From Dugong dugon (taxonomy: Eukaryota; Chordata; Mammalia; Sirenia; Dugongidae): a stretch of DNA of 64,000 bases. The notes beneath the pieces are model-generated. The model saw nothing but the letters and a program-made list of their open reading frames with translations. It did no database searches and had not been told where the DNA came from. A program made the position numbers and the translations under genes. Numbering within the stretch: the first letter of the stretch is position 1; each line of letters starts with the position of its first letter. The stretch covers positions 15,494,501 through 15,558,500 of the forward strand of contig CM057469.1 of the NCBI GenBank assembly GCA_030035585.1. The letters run 5' to 3'. This document shows positions 1 through 11,619 of this stretch, one piece after another.

Positions 1-1110
1 GCTTGTGTTGCTCCTTGGTTCAGCACCCCCACCCATGACTCCCCAATGCACCTGGAATGAAATCTAAGTGCCTTGCCCTGGGCTATGAAGCCTAGGAGAT
101 TTGGTGCTACCTGACCCTACCCCCGATTACTCTCCAACTCTCACTTCTAGCTACACTGGCCATCTTTCTTTCTGTTTTTATTTTTATTGGTGTCCGGGGA
201 CCATACTCTTGGGGTTTCTCTAGTCTCTGTCAGGCCAGTAAGTCTGGTCTCTTTTGTGAATTAGACTTTTGTTCTTCATTTTTATCCATCTCTGTCCGGG
301 ACCCTCTATTGTGATCCTGGTCAGACCAGTCGGTGGTGGCAGCTGGGCACCATCTAGTTGTACTGGACTCAGTCTGGTGGAGGCCTTGGTAGCTGTGGTC
401 CATTAGTCCTTTGGAAAAATATTTCCCTTGAATCTTGTTTTCTTCATTCTCCCTTGCTCCTGAAGGAGTGAGACCAGTGGAGTATCTTAGATGACTGCTC
501 ACAGGCTTTTATGACCCCAGATGCTACTCATCAAGGTAGAATGTAGAACATTTTCTTTATAAACTATCTTATGCCAGTTGAACTAGATGTTCCCCGAGAC
601 CATGGTCCCCAGAGCAACTCAGCCCAGGAATTTGGTACCTCAGGGAGTTTGGATGTGTCTGTCGAGCTTCCATGACCTTGCCTTGTACAAGTGGTGCTGG
701 CTTCCCCAGTATTTACACTGGCCATCTTTCTTTCTCCAAACACACACAACTTGTTCCTACCTCAGGGCCTTTGCACTGCCATTCCCTCAGCCTGGTGGCT
801 CTGCCCCCAGGTCTGAATGGGGCTGACTGTTCATTCAGGCCCCAGACAAAATAGTCCCTCTTCAGAGAGCTTTTCTGACCAACAGCTAAATTCAAGGCCC
901 GTCTCAGAATCACGTCACCTTTTCTCACTTTCTTCATGGCTTTGTTATCTGCTATTATTTCATTTCATTGTTGACTTGGTCTGTCTTGGCCCAACAGGTT
1001 GTTTGACAGCAAGGCCTTGCTGGGCTCCATGCTCCGGGATCACTAGCATCTGGCACTGCTAGGGTAGGTGCTCAAGGAATATTTGTTCAATGGCTAGTTA
1101 CTGAATGCTG
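1..1110 (+). repeat. L2-type LINE 3' remnant, split by an L1 tail
   Basis: The sequence outside 174-713 reads like the 3' part of an L2 LINE. It has the CCTCAGGGCCTTTGCACTGC stretch near 758 and the terminal block near 1060-1095 that ends in GAATATTTGTTCAATGG, a typical L2 end. It is old and diverged. The L1 piece at 174-713 was inserted later, because a 22-bp direct repeat of L2 sequence lies on each side. The first 60-150 bases are less certain. Confidence 0.65.
174..713 (-). mobile_element. L1 3'-UTR fragment (5'-truncated insertion)
   Basis: This is a minus-strand L1 tail: a T-rich stretch (poly(A) on the other strand) at 174-187 is followed by 3'-UTR sequence that matches, in reverse, the L1 tails at 52880-53420 and 60065-60300. 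Perfect 22-bp direct repeats at 152-173 and 714-735, beginning TACACTGGCC, are the target-site duplication. Only the last half kilobase of the element was copied, as is usual in target-primed reverse transcription. It encodes nothing; short reading frames in it are chance. Confidence 0.9.
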
Positions 1111-1987
1111 CAAACTAGCTTCCTAGCTCAGACATCAGGCAGACTGGTGACAGCTCTGTCCCTTGAGGACAGCACTCAGTGGCAAGTGTCAGGCTGGGGA
1201 AGACTTATCACGCCCAGTGCACGCAGCAGCAGACTGCTCCCCAACACTGTGGCTCACTGCCCAAGCCGGGTGCCAGGGACAGTTGGCACCATATGGCCAC
1301 TTCCGGGCTGGGGCCAGCCTTTCTCCAGCACCTCTCCTCTCCCACTTGCAAAGTCCACTCCACTCCCTGCTCTGGCGTGAGTGACACTCCTTTTGGGGGA
1401 GCCACCCACCCACTCCTTACACCAGTTTGGAGCTGAGCTGGAGGGAAGACTTAGGATGGGGTGGAGTTGGAGGAGGGTCATCCCCCCGGGTAGGGGGAAC
1501 AGAGTACTGGCACTAACTCTTTTGGGTCACAGAGTCCTTCAAGAACAGGATGGAAACTGAGAAAAATTCCCACCTGTCCCACTCTTGCACACAGGTTCCG
1601 GGGGAGGTGCTCATGTGTCACCAAAGCCTATCCACTGGTCCAAAGACCAAGTCAGTTCTCTCCCCGCAGACTCTCTAAACTGCTACCACTGGTTACTTAC
1701 TCCCTGGCTCTCCAAGGCATTTTACATGCAAGGTCTCCTTAGACTTGCTAAGAAGCCATGAAGGAAGAGCTGATTTCCTGGTTATAAGAGGGAGCCCATA
1801 AACCGGCAGGCAGGGCGGGATGCTCCCCCCCAACCCCAGGCTCAGGGGGAGGGAGCAGAGGGCTGAGGCCAGAATCCCAGGGACAGGGGCTTCAGGAGAC
1901 AGATGGAGAACCTGCAGGTAGGGAGGCGGTGGAAGGGTGCCCAGGGCGGCAGCAGGAAACCAAGGAGAAGCCAGTGGAGCAAAGAAT
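1111..1987. other. Intergenic stretch, no gene recognised
   Basis: A moderately GC-rich, non-repetitive-looking segment. Several overlapping short open frames exist on both strands, but none has a recognisable domain, a coding-like pattern or plausible splice structure. I see no known repeat. Confidence 0.6.
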
Positions 1988-1998
1988 TTCACGAGTGG

Positions 1999-2197
1999 AA
2001 AACCAAAACCAAGCCCACTGCTGTCGCGTCACTTCTGACTCACAGTGACCCTACAGGACAGAGGTGAACTGCCCCACTGGGTTGCCAAGGCTGTAACCTT
2101 TATGGAAGCAGACTGCCATTCTTCTCCCACGGCACAGTTGGTGAGGTTGAACTGCCTAGCAGCTGAGTGCTTTAACCACCGCACCACCGGGGCTCCT
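1999..2197 (-). mobile_element. AfroSINE (first of a tandem pair)
   Basis: A minus-strand AfroSINE. Its reversed tRNA-like head, with the CACCACCGGGGCTCC end, lies at 2180-2197 and its RTE-like tail at the left. It carries the longer middle found in one AfroSINE subtype (GGCTGTAACCTTTATGGAAG near 2088). It is flanked by an 11-bp direct repeat: TTCACGAGTGG at 1988-1998 and TTCAAGAGTGG at 2198-2208. It shares that second repeat with the next SINE. Confidence 0.9.
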
Positions 2198-2208
2198 TTC
2201 AAGAGTGG

Positions 2209-2371
2209 CACACCAAAAAACCTGTTGCCGTCAAATCAGTTCTGACTCATAGCGACCCTACAGGACAGAATAGAACTGCCCCATAGGGTTTCCAAGGAGC
2301 AGCTGGTGGATTCAAACTGCCGACCTTTTGCTTAGCATCAGAGCTCTTAACCACTGCGCCACCGGGGCTCC
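2209..2371 (-). mobile_element. AfroSINE (second of a tandem pair)
   Basis: A shorter-type minus-strand AfroSINE, with CAAGGAGCAGCTGGTGGATT in the middle and the reversed head ending GGGGCTCC. Direct repeats TTCAAGAGTGG lie on both sides (2198-2208 and 2372-2382). The left copy is also the right copy of the preceding SINE, so the second element landed in the duplication made by the first. About 320 bases of unassigned sequence follow up to the next SINE. Confidence 0.9.
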
Positions 2372-2699
2372 TTCAAGAGTGGTAGACAGACTCAAATACT
2401 GCAACGCAGTCTAGGATTTAAACGGGCCAAGGGCTTTAACCACAAAGATTGTTGGTGACTTTTGGTGGGGGTGAGTGATGGCAGTTTAGCACAAAGGTGG
2501 GGACAGAGCCAGCCTGCAGTGTTGGGACAGCAGTGGCAGGGACTGTGAAGACTGTCCTGAGTAGACGCTGTGTGTGCAACAGAAAGGAGACTGGGCAAAA
2601 GTGAATGGGGCCAGGACCATGGAACATAAGCTTTTTCCTTTGCAGATGAAAATGGACCACGCTTAAACGCTGAAGGGAGAAGCTGACCATGCCAGGAAA

Positions 2700-2901
2700 A
2701 ACCAAACCCAACCCATTGCTGTCGATTCCAACTCATGGTGGCTCCATGTGTTACAGAGAACTACTCCATAGGGTTTTCTTGGCTGTAGTCTTTATGGAAG
2801 CAGATTGCCTGACCTTTCTTCCACGGCGTGCCTGGGTGGGTTTGAACTGCCAGCCTTTAGGTTATAGTCCAGTGCAAACCATCTGTGCCATCCAGGGACC
2901 T
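2700..2901 (-). mobile_element. AfroSINE, long-middle subtype
   Basis: A minus-strand AfroSINE with a tail near 2700 (ACCAAACCCAACCCATTGCT), the middle GGCTGTAGTCTTTATGGAAG, and a diverged reversed head ending CCAGGGACCT. A short direct repeat, TGCCAGGAA, is seen at about 2690-2698 and again just after the element. Confidence 0.85.
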
Positions 2902-2910
2902 TGTGCCAGG

Positions 2911-3828
2911 AAGTGGACCTAAATTGATGCAGGGAGAGGGCTGGGATGGGATGCAGGTGAGAAGTGGGCTCAGCTGAAGTGAGGAGGATGTGGGAGGAGG
3001 CTAAGGATGCTCTCACCCGCTGGGAGGAGGCAAGTTCCCTTGTTCAGAGTCCATGGCCTGTAATGGCTGTTCTGGGGAAGGGCGGGCTGGGAAGTCTGCA
3101 GAAGGAAGCTGAGTGGCCCCTAGCCCAGCACCTGACCTGGACCAATGCTAGGGAAGGGAGGAGGGAGCAGGGAGACTGGCCGCAAGGGTGCACCAGCCCA
3201 AGTGTACACACTCACTCTGGGGGTTTTGTTCCCTCCTCTCGCAAATCCTTCTCTTACAGAGGAGGCACCAGCGCCGCCCCTACTCCTGTTAGCAATGGGG
3301 CTCCATGAAGCCCAGTGTTAACAACAAAACACACGGACCACAGATGAAAACTGTTCCAGGAAAGCCAAGAAAAAACTGGCAAACAAACAAAAAGGGTCAT
3401 AAGCCTATATTCACAGGTGAAACGACACAACCTCACTGCAGTACACACATCAAAGCCCGCGAAAAGTGACTGGAGAAACCCAGGAAATTTTCAAAAAATG
3501 CTAGCTAGGCAGGATAACTGGTTAGCTCCAAATCTAGTTTCAGGTCTGCTGCAAAGAGTAGGTTTTCAGATGAGTGCAGTGCTTCCTTCTGCTGTGTTTT
3601 TCTAAGTTCTTGTTAGAAGGTCATGGAACCGGACAGCTTCAGACTTTCTGGGCTCTGAGGCTGAGCCTAAGAGGTTTCAGGGACTCGGTGACCCCAGCGC
3701 AGGCTGGCGGCTCTGACTCTGACCTCTGACCTCAGCCCTGCCCCTGCCCTGGCACAAACACGGTCCAAGTGAGAGCTCCCGAGAGTGGGTCTACCAGCCT
3801 GTGAGGACTGTAGTAATCATAGCTTACT
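2911..3828. other. Intergenic stretch, no gene recognised
   Basis: No repeat of known type and no convincing coding sequence. A 114-codon open frame at 2964-3308 has no recognisable domain and ends in low-complexity composition. It is most likely chance in a GC-richer segment. Confidence 0.55.
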
Positions 3829-3836
3829 TTAGTCAT

Positions 3837-3996
3837 CCTGGTGGCGTAGTGGTTAAGTGCTATGGCTGCTAACCAAAAGGTCAGCAGTTCAAATCCACCA
3901 GGTGCTCCTTGAAAACTCTATGGGGCAGTTCTACTCTGTCCTATAGGGTCACTATGAGTTGAAATTGACTCAACGTCAAAGTTTGTATTTTTTTGG
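3837..3996 (+). mobile_element. AfroSINE
   Basis: A plus-strand AfroSINE: CCTGGTGGCGTAGTGGTTAA head, B-box-like GGTCAGCAGTTCAAATCC, and an RTE-like tail ending in a T-rich run. An 8-bp duplication, TTAGTCAT, lies at 3829-3836 and 3997-4004. Confidence 0.92.
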
Positions 3997-5552
3997 TTAG
4001 TCATTCACTCTTTAAGTTTAACTTTGCCTCCAGAATTCTGGGCTGTTTCTGGCTGGGGCAGATCTTTGTACTAGGGTAGCCAGGAGGGAGATGTCTGCTG
4101 CCAGCATGGAAGAACTGCCCACGAGGAAAGACATCCTATCACCAACTATCTCAGAGTCAGCTCAGAGGCATGGTCAACATGGCGGACTAGTTAGATACTT
4201 CCTATATCCCTCTTACAACAAAGACCTGGAAAAACAAGTGATTTGATGCTATGTGAACATCTGGCAGCCTTGAACAAGGCAAGGTTAAGAAATCCAGAGA
4301 GGATTGGATTTGGAAGAGGTGAGGAGTGCTAGAGCTGCGGCAGCGACACAGCAGAGACATAGCCATGCTGGGCCACGGTGAAGCAGGCAAACAGCTGTGC
4401 TGTGCACGCGCTAGAGAAGCAGTTTCCACATTGAGAGAGACTAGGCAGCAGAGATTCTGCTTGGACACTCCAAACCAGTGAGGAGCAGCTCCCAAGAGGC
4501 TAGGATAAGTACATACGGGCACCCTTTCACGGTGAGTTTAAAAAAAAAAAAAGCCCATTTGGGAAAAACCTCTCTCCCTTTTACCTCCTACCTCTGTGCT
4601 CTCCACCGGATTTGGGAAAAAAAACCTCTCTTCCTCTTACCGACTCCCTCCCTGCTCTGCACCAGGAGTCCACTGGGCCGGAAATAGATCCCAAAAGGCG
4701 CCCTGACCCATTCTCCTGGCCTTGGAGAGGGAACAAATAAGCTGTTGGCTCCCCTAGGCCAGGAACACAGTGTCGGCACAACTCCTTTGCTGGCCATAGA
4801 AATCAGGGGTCCGCAGACTCTGAGTGCCATACACCCCTGTATAGACTTGTGGGGACCCATCTCAACAGTGTTAGCCCTCACTACCACAGTACAACAGGGC
4901 AAACATCTGAAGTTTAACTTCAACTGCTTCAGCTGTGAACGGGCAGATATGTGATCCTCGAAACAGCCCTGCCCCTCAAGTAGGCACTTTTATCGATCTG
5001 CAGCAGGGTCTTGAGGACTGGTGATAGCTGCTAAAGTGCCTAGTCACCTGCTATAGGAGTTCAGGAAAAAGTGGTGCCCTCCAGTCTTTGCAGTCAACAT
5101 AGTGGGGCACTCTTAGCCCGGCTGCAAAACTCACCTACCTATTCACCCTAGAGAATAGGGACAAGCTTTTCTTTCAGACTCTCAGGGGCAGCCGTGGGCT
5201 CCCTGCCTGGCTCAGCACGTGATCCTCCGCTACCACCAATCACCCATGCCTCTCTAGGACTGGAGGTGAGAGCCTGCATCACACACTTGATCAACTGCCT
5301 GCACACCCGAGCTGATCCCATATAGGAAATTTTAACGAACTCTGGCGTGCACATACTTAGTTACAGAACCAACTACCTGGTGACAGGACATTAGAGATCA
5401 AAAGGTGTCAAAAATCAAACTAGTGCACATGAGCAGCCTATTTGGGCATATCAAAACAAAACAAAATAAGAAGCTAGGTCTCACTAAGCAAACACAAAAT
5501 AAAATTATAATAAATTATTGATGGCTCGGAGACAACATCAGTATCAAGTCAC

Positions 5553-6546
5553 ATGAAGAGGCAGTCCACGATGACTTCAGCAAGCTCCCAAAATAAAGAA
5601 TCAATAAATTCTCTGGAGGAAGAGAACTTCTTGGAATTACCAGAGACAGAACACAAAAGATTAATATATAGAACTCTTCTAGAAATAAGAAAGGAAATTC
5701 GACAGAACGCAGAAACATCCAGGCAACATACAGACACAGTAGTAGCGGAACTTAAAAAAAGTTATTCAAGAACATAATGCCAAATTCAACAGGCTGCAAG
5801 AATCCATAGAGATAGCAATCAGAAATCCAGAAGATTAACAATAAAATTTCAGAAGTAGACGACTCAATAGAAAATCATAGGAGCAGAATTGAGGCAGTAG
5901 AAGTTAGAATTAGTGACATTGAAGATAAAGCTCTTGACACCAACTTATCTGAGGAAAAATCAGATAAAAGAATTAAAAAGAATTAAGAAACTGTAAGAGT
6001 CACGTGGGACTCTATCAAGAGAAATAACCTACGAGTGATTGGAGTACCAGAATGGGGGGGGGGGGTGTTACAGAAAATACAGAGAAAATTGTTGAAGATT
6101 TGTCAACAGAAAACTTCCCTGATATCATGAAAGATGAGAAGATATCTATCCAAGATGCTCATCGAACCCCAAATAAGGTAGATCACAAAAGAAAGTCACC
6201 AAGACATATTATAATCAAACTTACCAAAACCAAAGATGAAGAGAGAATTTTAAGAGTGACTAGGGATAAAAGAAAAGTCATCTACAAAGGAGAGTCAATT
6301 AGAATAAGCTCAGACTACTCAGCAGAAACCATGCAGACTAGAAGGCAACAGGATGACACATTTAAAGCCTTGAAGGAAAATAACTGTCAGCCAAGAGTTA
6401 CATATCCAGCAAAACTGTCTCTCAAATATGATGGTGAAATTAGGGCATTTCCAGATAAACAGAAGTTCAGGGAATTTGCAAAAACCAAACCAAAATTACA
6501 AGAAATACTAAAGGGAGTCCTACGGTTAGATAATAACACCAGCTAA
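5553..6546 (+). pseudogene. L1 ORF1 (RNA-binding chaperone), broken
   Basis: L1 ORF1 encodes the trimeric RNA-binding protein that coats L1 RNA. The N-terminal part starts at 5553, a coiled-coil-like section follows in other frames, and the conserved RRM/C-terminal part is open from about 6052 to 6546 (motifs PRHIIIKL near 6200, YPAKLSLKYDGEIRAF near 6402 and TKPKLQEILKG near 6486). The frame is broken near 5775 and 5985. A run of 13 Gs beginning at 6053 probably also disrupts it by slippage. It is not functional. Confidence 0.85.
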
Positions 6547-6989
6547 CAGCACAAGACTAGAACACAGGATAGAGCAACCAGATATTGACTCAGATACGGA
6601 AATTGAAATTACATCAAGGCTAAAACATTGAAAATAGGGAAACAGATATCAATATGTAAAAAAAAAAAAAAAAAAAGGACATTATTAAAACAAAAAAAGA
6701 GGGACTTAAAAAATGGAGACATTGATTTTCTATATGGAGGGGAAGTTAAGGTGATGTAATAAAAGACTGGTATAAACTTAGAAAATTAGAGGTAAATATT
6801 AAGGTAACCACAAAGGAATCTAACAATCCTACAAATCAAAATAAAAAAGTAGAAAAACATAAAGACCCAGCAAACACAAAATCTACAACAAAGAAAAAGA
6901 TGAAAAAAAAAAAAAAAATACATAGAAGAAAAACGACTCAGCACAGAAAATTGAGGAGAACAAAGAAACAGTGAATAACACACAAAAAC

Positions 6990-8644
6990 AGATATCAGGA
7001 TGACAGCACTAAACTCATACCTATCAATAATTACACTGAATGTAAACTGACTTAATGCACCAATAAAGAGACGGAGAGTGGCAGATTGGATAAAAAAGCA
7101 TGATCCATCTATATGCTGCCTACAAAGATGCACCTTAGACTTAAAGACACAAACAGGCTAAAACTCAAAGGATGGAAAAAAATATATCAAGCAAACAACA
7201 CTCAAAAAAGAGCAGGAGTGGCAATATTGATCTCTGACAAAATAGTCTTTAAAGTAAAATCCACCACAAAAGATAAGGAAGGGCACTATATAATGATTAA
7301 AGGGTCAATACACCAGGAGGATATAACTAGAATAAATATTTACACACCCAACAACAGGGCTCCAAAATACTATAACAGCTCTGAAGAGATAGACAGACAG
7401 CTCCCCAACAGTAGTAGGAGACTTCAACATGCCACTTTCGGTGAAGGACAGAACATCCAGAAAGCAGCTCAACAAAGACACAGAAGAGCTAAATGCTACA
7501 ATCAACCAACTTGATCTCATAGACATATACTGAACTCTGCACCCAACAGCAGCCAAGTATACTTTCTTTTCCAACACACATGGAACATTCTCCAGAAGAG
7601 ACCATAAAGGCCATAAAGCAAGCCTTAACAAAATCCAAAACATTGAAATACTACAAAGCATCTTTTCTGACCATAAAGCCATAAAAGTGGAAATCAACAA
7701 CACAAAAAGCAAGGAAAAAAATCAAACACATGGAAACTGAACAACACCTTGCTCAAAAACTACTGGGTTATAGAAGAAATTAAGGATGGAATACAGAAAT
7801 TCATAGAATCAAACAAGAATGAAAATACATCCTACCAGAACCTTTGGGACACAGCAAAAGCAGTGCTCAGAGGTCAGTTTATAGCAATAAATGCATACAT
7901 CCAAAAACAAGAAAGGCTCATAATCAAAGCACTAACTCTACAACTGGAACAAGTAGAAATAGAGCAGCAAAAGAAGCCTACAGGTGCCAGAAGGAAGGAA
8001 ACAATAAGAATTAGAGCAGAAGTAAATGAAACAGAGAACAAAAAAAATTGAAAGAGTTAACAAGTCCAAAAGCTGGTTCTTTGAAAAGATCAACAAAATT
8101 GATCAACCATTGGCCAAACTGACGAAAGAAAAACTGAAGAGGAGCAGATAACCCGTATAAGAAATGAGATGGGTGATACCACAACAGACCCAACTGAAAT
8201 TAAAAGAATCATAACAGGATACTATGAAAAACTGTACTCTGACAAATTTGAAAACCTAGAGGAAATGGACAAATTTCTAGAAACTCACTACCTACCTAAA
8301 TTAACACAAACTGAGGTAGAACAACTAAATAAACCCATAACAAAAGAAGAGATTGAAAAGGTTATTAAAAAACTGCCAACAAATAAAAAGCCCTGGCCCG
8401 GATGGCTTCACTGGAGAATTCTACCAAACTTTCAGAGAAGAGATAACACCACTTCTATTGAAGGTATTTCAGAGCATAGAAACGGATGGAATACTCCCAA
8501 ACTCATTCTATGAAGCCAGCATAACCCTGATACCAAAACCAGGTAAAGACACCACAAAAGTAGAAAATTACAGACCGATATCCCTCATGAACATTGACGC
8601 AAAAATCCTCAACAGAATTTTAGCCAATAGAATTCAGCAACATA
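6990..8644 (+). pseudogene. L1 ORF2 (endonuclease/reverse transcriptase), truncated
   Basis: ORF2 normally encodes an apurinic-type endonuclease followed by a reverse transcriptase. Endonuclease pieces are visible from about 7030 (ADWIKKHDPSICCL) and 7170 (GVAILISDK near 7216, HYIMIKGSIHQEDITRINIY near 7285), and reverse transcriptase pieces at 8170-8640 ([12 protein letters not shown] near 8388, [19 protein letters not shown] near 8506, [10 protein letters not shown] near 8564). Several frameshifts and stops separate them. The element ends right after NRIQQHI, so the palm-domain catalytic aspartates are missing entirely. Confidence 0.88.
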
Positions 8645-8658
8645 TCAGAGTCAGCTCA

Positions 8659-10259
8659 TCTGGTCCAGTCTCCCTATTTCTCAGGTAAGAGAAGTTCAGC
8701 CCAGCGAAGTTCAGTGGTTGGTGCCGCCTCACAAGTGGTGGCGGTCTGCCCCTACAACACACTGAGGTGAGGGAAATGTCCTAGGATAAAAGGGTGACTG
8801 AGAAATAGGTAGTTGGCTGTTCAGACACTAGCAATTGGAACAAGAAGCCACTAAGTATCACAGGCTCTGTGGTACACCCATTTTGGGGCCAGAAGAAACA
8901 AAAGTCTTCACTGTCACCTCATGTCATCTCCCAGGAACATCAGCATGTGTATTCCATGTTTGTTGTAAAATAGAAAGACTGTTTCCCAAGACTCTATAGA
9001 GGAATATAAGCCCTCAGGCAGAAATTGTACTCAGAAGATGTTAGTAAATGGAATACAGTGCTTGCCACAGGATTTTCTATCCTTTAAAGTAAGTAAGTAT
9101 ATTAAAGAGCTAAATGAGCCTACTCTAGGAAAGATTCCGTGTGGCTCTCCTAGCCGGCTCACTGGGAAGGGTCTCTGGGTACACTGGCCCCACAGACATA
9201 AATGGAGGCCTCCGGCTATTGCTTGTTGCTTTATTTAGAAAAGATTGACCTCTGAGGAGACACTAGCAATCACTGGGGGGGACCCTGGAGACTTAACCCC
9301 CTACATTCTGAACAAACTCCCAGACTCCTCACAGAGTGCTGACAACAGGGCCTTAAAAAAAAAAAGGTAAACAGAAGCCCTCAGAAGAGTAGAATTGGTC
9401 AAATAAAGGTCTTTGAGAACACAAAGGAGGCCCTGTACTGAATGCACACCTCAGAGTATAACCACCAACTGACTGTGACAAACCAGGCCATAACCAGGCC
9501 CCGACTCCAAAGCTAGTTCTCAACACAACCCTGAGGCCCAGTGGGTAGAGCGGGCTGCACTATCCACTTCTTCTGCACTTACTGCTTAAAAGGTTCAGCT
9601 ATACCGTCCAGGGCGCTGGGTAAAAGCACAGAGGCCTTCAAAAAATCTCTGTCACTGATTTGTTATAATTGCCTTGTTTTAATGTAGGGTGTCAAAAAGG
9701 TCTTGTTCTAAGGCTGGAGAGAAAGGTCAAATCCCCTCCGGATGGAATAACTTCTTTCAAAAGACAATGGCTTCTGGATACAAGATCAATATGCTGAAAC
9801 AATTAGCAACAAACCATGAGAAAATGTATTTAAAAATACATCATGTAGGTTCTGCTCTGCTTAAGATGTAGAAGGGTGCAAGAGACTTTCTCTCCTATGC
9901 TAACAATGAGGAACAAAACAAAACAAAACAGATTAAAAGTGTAACTTTTGGGGGGCCCGTCTGAGAGCAGAGGCCGAATTTTAACAAGTTCTTAAAGGCC
10001 AAGTGCAGGCTAGTGTCAACACCAACCAGCCCAGACAAGGGCACTCACACTCACTCATAAACTCTTTTCCACTGGCCTCCAGCGGTGCAGGCAGGAGATG
10101 GGAGAGATTCGCAGCTGAGGAACCCAGCAGTGACTGCTGGAGAGACCAGATGCAGCTCCAAGGGTCCAGCATAAAGCCCTGCCCACTTCCCCCTAATGCT
10201 GCTGGGTAAGGGAGGCAAACCAGCTCACTTCCAAAGCTCAGGCAAAAATGTCTTCTTAA
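8659..10259. other. Intergenic stretch, no gene recognised
   Basis: About 1.6 kb directly right of the truncated L1. I recognise no repeat family. A 60-codon frame at 9689-9871 has no known domain. A splice-donor-like CTCAG/GTAAGA occurs near 8683, without other support. Short A runs occur at 9355 and 9916. Confidence 0.5.
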
Positions 10260-11423
10260 GCCATGAGGAAGTTAATGGAAGTATACTGTTGTAATATTCT
10301 TACACTGTACATGAAATGGTATATCATTATTTGAAGGTAGACTGTGATATGTTAAAGATTTATATCGTGAACCCCCAGCACAAACACTAAAAAAAGAAAA
10401 TGAAAAGAAATAATAAGCCAATAGTAGAGATAAAATGGAACTATAAAAAATACTCAATCCAAAAGGAAGCAGTAAAAGAAGGGGAAAAAATGCCAAAGAA
10501 CAGATAGGACAAAGAGAAAGAAAGTAGCAAGACTGCAGATTTACTCCAACTACATCAATAATTAGATTAAATGCAAATTGCCTAAACATCCCAATTAAAA
10601 GAAAGAGATGGTCCCACTGGATTACAAAACAAAACAACCACCAGCACCAATAAACATGACTACAAGCTGTCAACTTTAAAGACATAGATAGGCTAAAAGT
10701 AAAAGGATGTGTAAAATATGCTGTGTAAATTTAATCAAAAGAAAGCTGGGGTGGAAATAGTAACATCAGACTAAATAGACTTCAAAACAAGGAATATAAC
10801 TAGGGATGGAAAGATACATTACAAAATAATGAAGAGGTCAACTCTTCAAGAAGATAAACAAGGATCTTGAGTAGTGTGTGCATACTCAGTAACAGAGCTT
10901 CAAAATACACAAGGAGAAAACTGAGAAAGGTAAAAGGAGAAATGAACAAATCCACAATTTAGTTGAAGACTTCAACACTCCTCTGTTGGTAATCGATAGA
11001 ACAAGTAGACATAAAATCAGTAAGGATACAGAAAGCTGAAAGCCACTATCAACCAACATGACCTGCTTGACAATTACAGAACATTCCATGCAACAAAGCA
11101 CACTATATATTCTATCCAAGTGAGCACGGAACATCCACCAGAAGAGACCATTCTGCGACAGACAGCAATCAATTAAAAGGGCTGAAATAATACAAAATAA
11201 GTTTTATAACCGCAATGGAATTAAGATTAGAAATCAACAACAGAAAAAAACTGGGAAGTCCCTAAATATTTGGAAATTAAACTAAATATACTCCTAAATA
11301 ACATGTATCAAAGAAGAAATCACAAAATAAATTAGAAAATATTTTAAACTAATGCAAATGAAAGCCCATATATCAAAATTTAAAGCAGTGCTTAAAGGGA
11401 AATTTATAGCTTAAATGATTACA

Positions 11424-11619
11424 CAGTAAAACCTGCAAAAGCTGGAAACTGTGTAAGGCAGAACCTGTGTAAGACCTGTCAGAGAAGGAAAAGTCAAATA
11501 TTTTCAACTAACAGAGAGTGACAGGAAAGTGGTGACTGCACCTGTCAAAGGTGGAAAACTTGCGAGATCTGGAAAAACGAGGCAGTCTCGTGGAGTACCA
11601 GCTCTCACATGTTTCACTG
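11424..11619 (-). mobile_element. Small inverted-repeat DNA element, copy 1
   Basis: This 196-bp element begins CAGTAAAACCTG and ends CACTG. Its two ends are inverted repeats of about 26 bases (left CAGTAAAACCTGCAAAAGCT, right in reverse CAGTGAAACATGTGAGAGCT). It lies within old L1 sequence and is followed by TA. The same element occurs at 26985-27384 and 34840-35008 in the opposite orientation. The CAGT ends and TA targets suggest a non-autonomous Tc1/mariner (pogo/Tigger-like) element. It encodes no protein. Confidence 0.75.

Larger units (their letters stand above)
4165..8644 (+). mobile_element. L1 LINE with 5' end but no 3' half
   Basis: The left end, GAGGCATGGTCAACATGGCG, is like an L1 5'-UTR start. 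About 1.4 kb of 5' UTR, a damaged ORF1 and the first half of ORF2 follow. Homology stops inside the reverse transcriptase domain at 8644, before the catalytic YADD box, and there is no 3' UTR or poly(A). The 14-bp sequence TCAGAGTCAGCTCA lies immediately before the element (4151-4164) and immediately after it (8645-8658), so these are the apparent insertion boundaries. This is the reverse of the usual 5' truncation. Homopolymer runs, stops and frameshifts show it is dead. Confidence 0.85.

Noticed and set aside
2964-3308. 114-codon plus-strand frame
   Set aside because: No domain, repeats or coding pattern are recognised; an overlapping minus-strand frame of similar quality argues for chance.
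8640-8690. Splice donor CTCAG/GTAAGA as a sign of an exon
   Set aside because: The frame before it is interrupted by the L1 insertion, and no matching acceptor or neighbouring exon was found on either side.
9689-9871. Small 60-codon gene
   Set aside because: It has no known domain, start context or partner exons, and frames of this size are expected by chance in DNA of this length.
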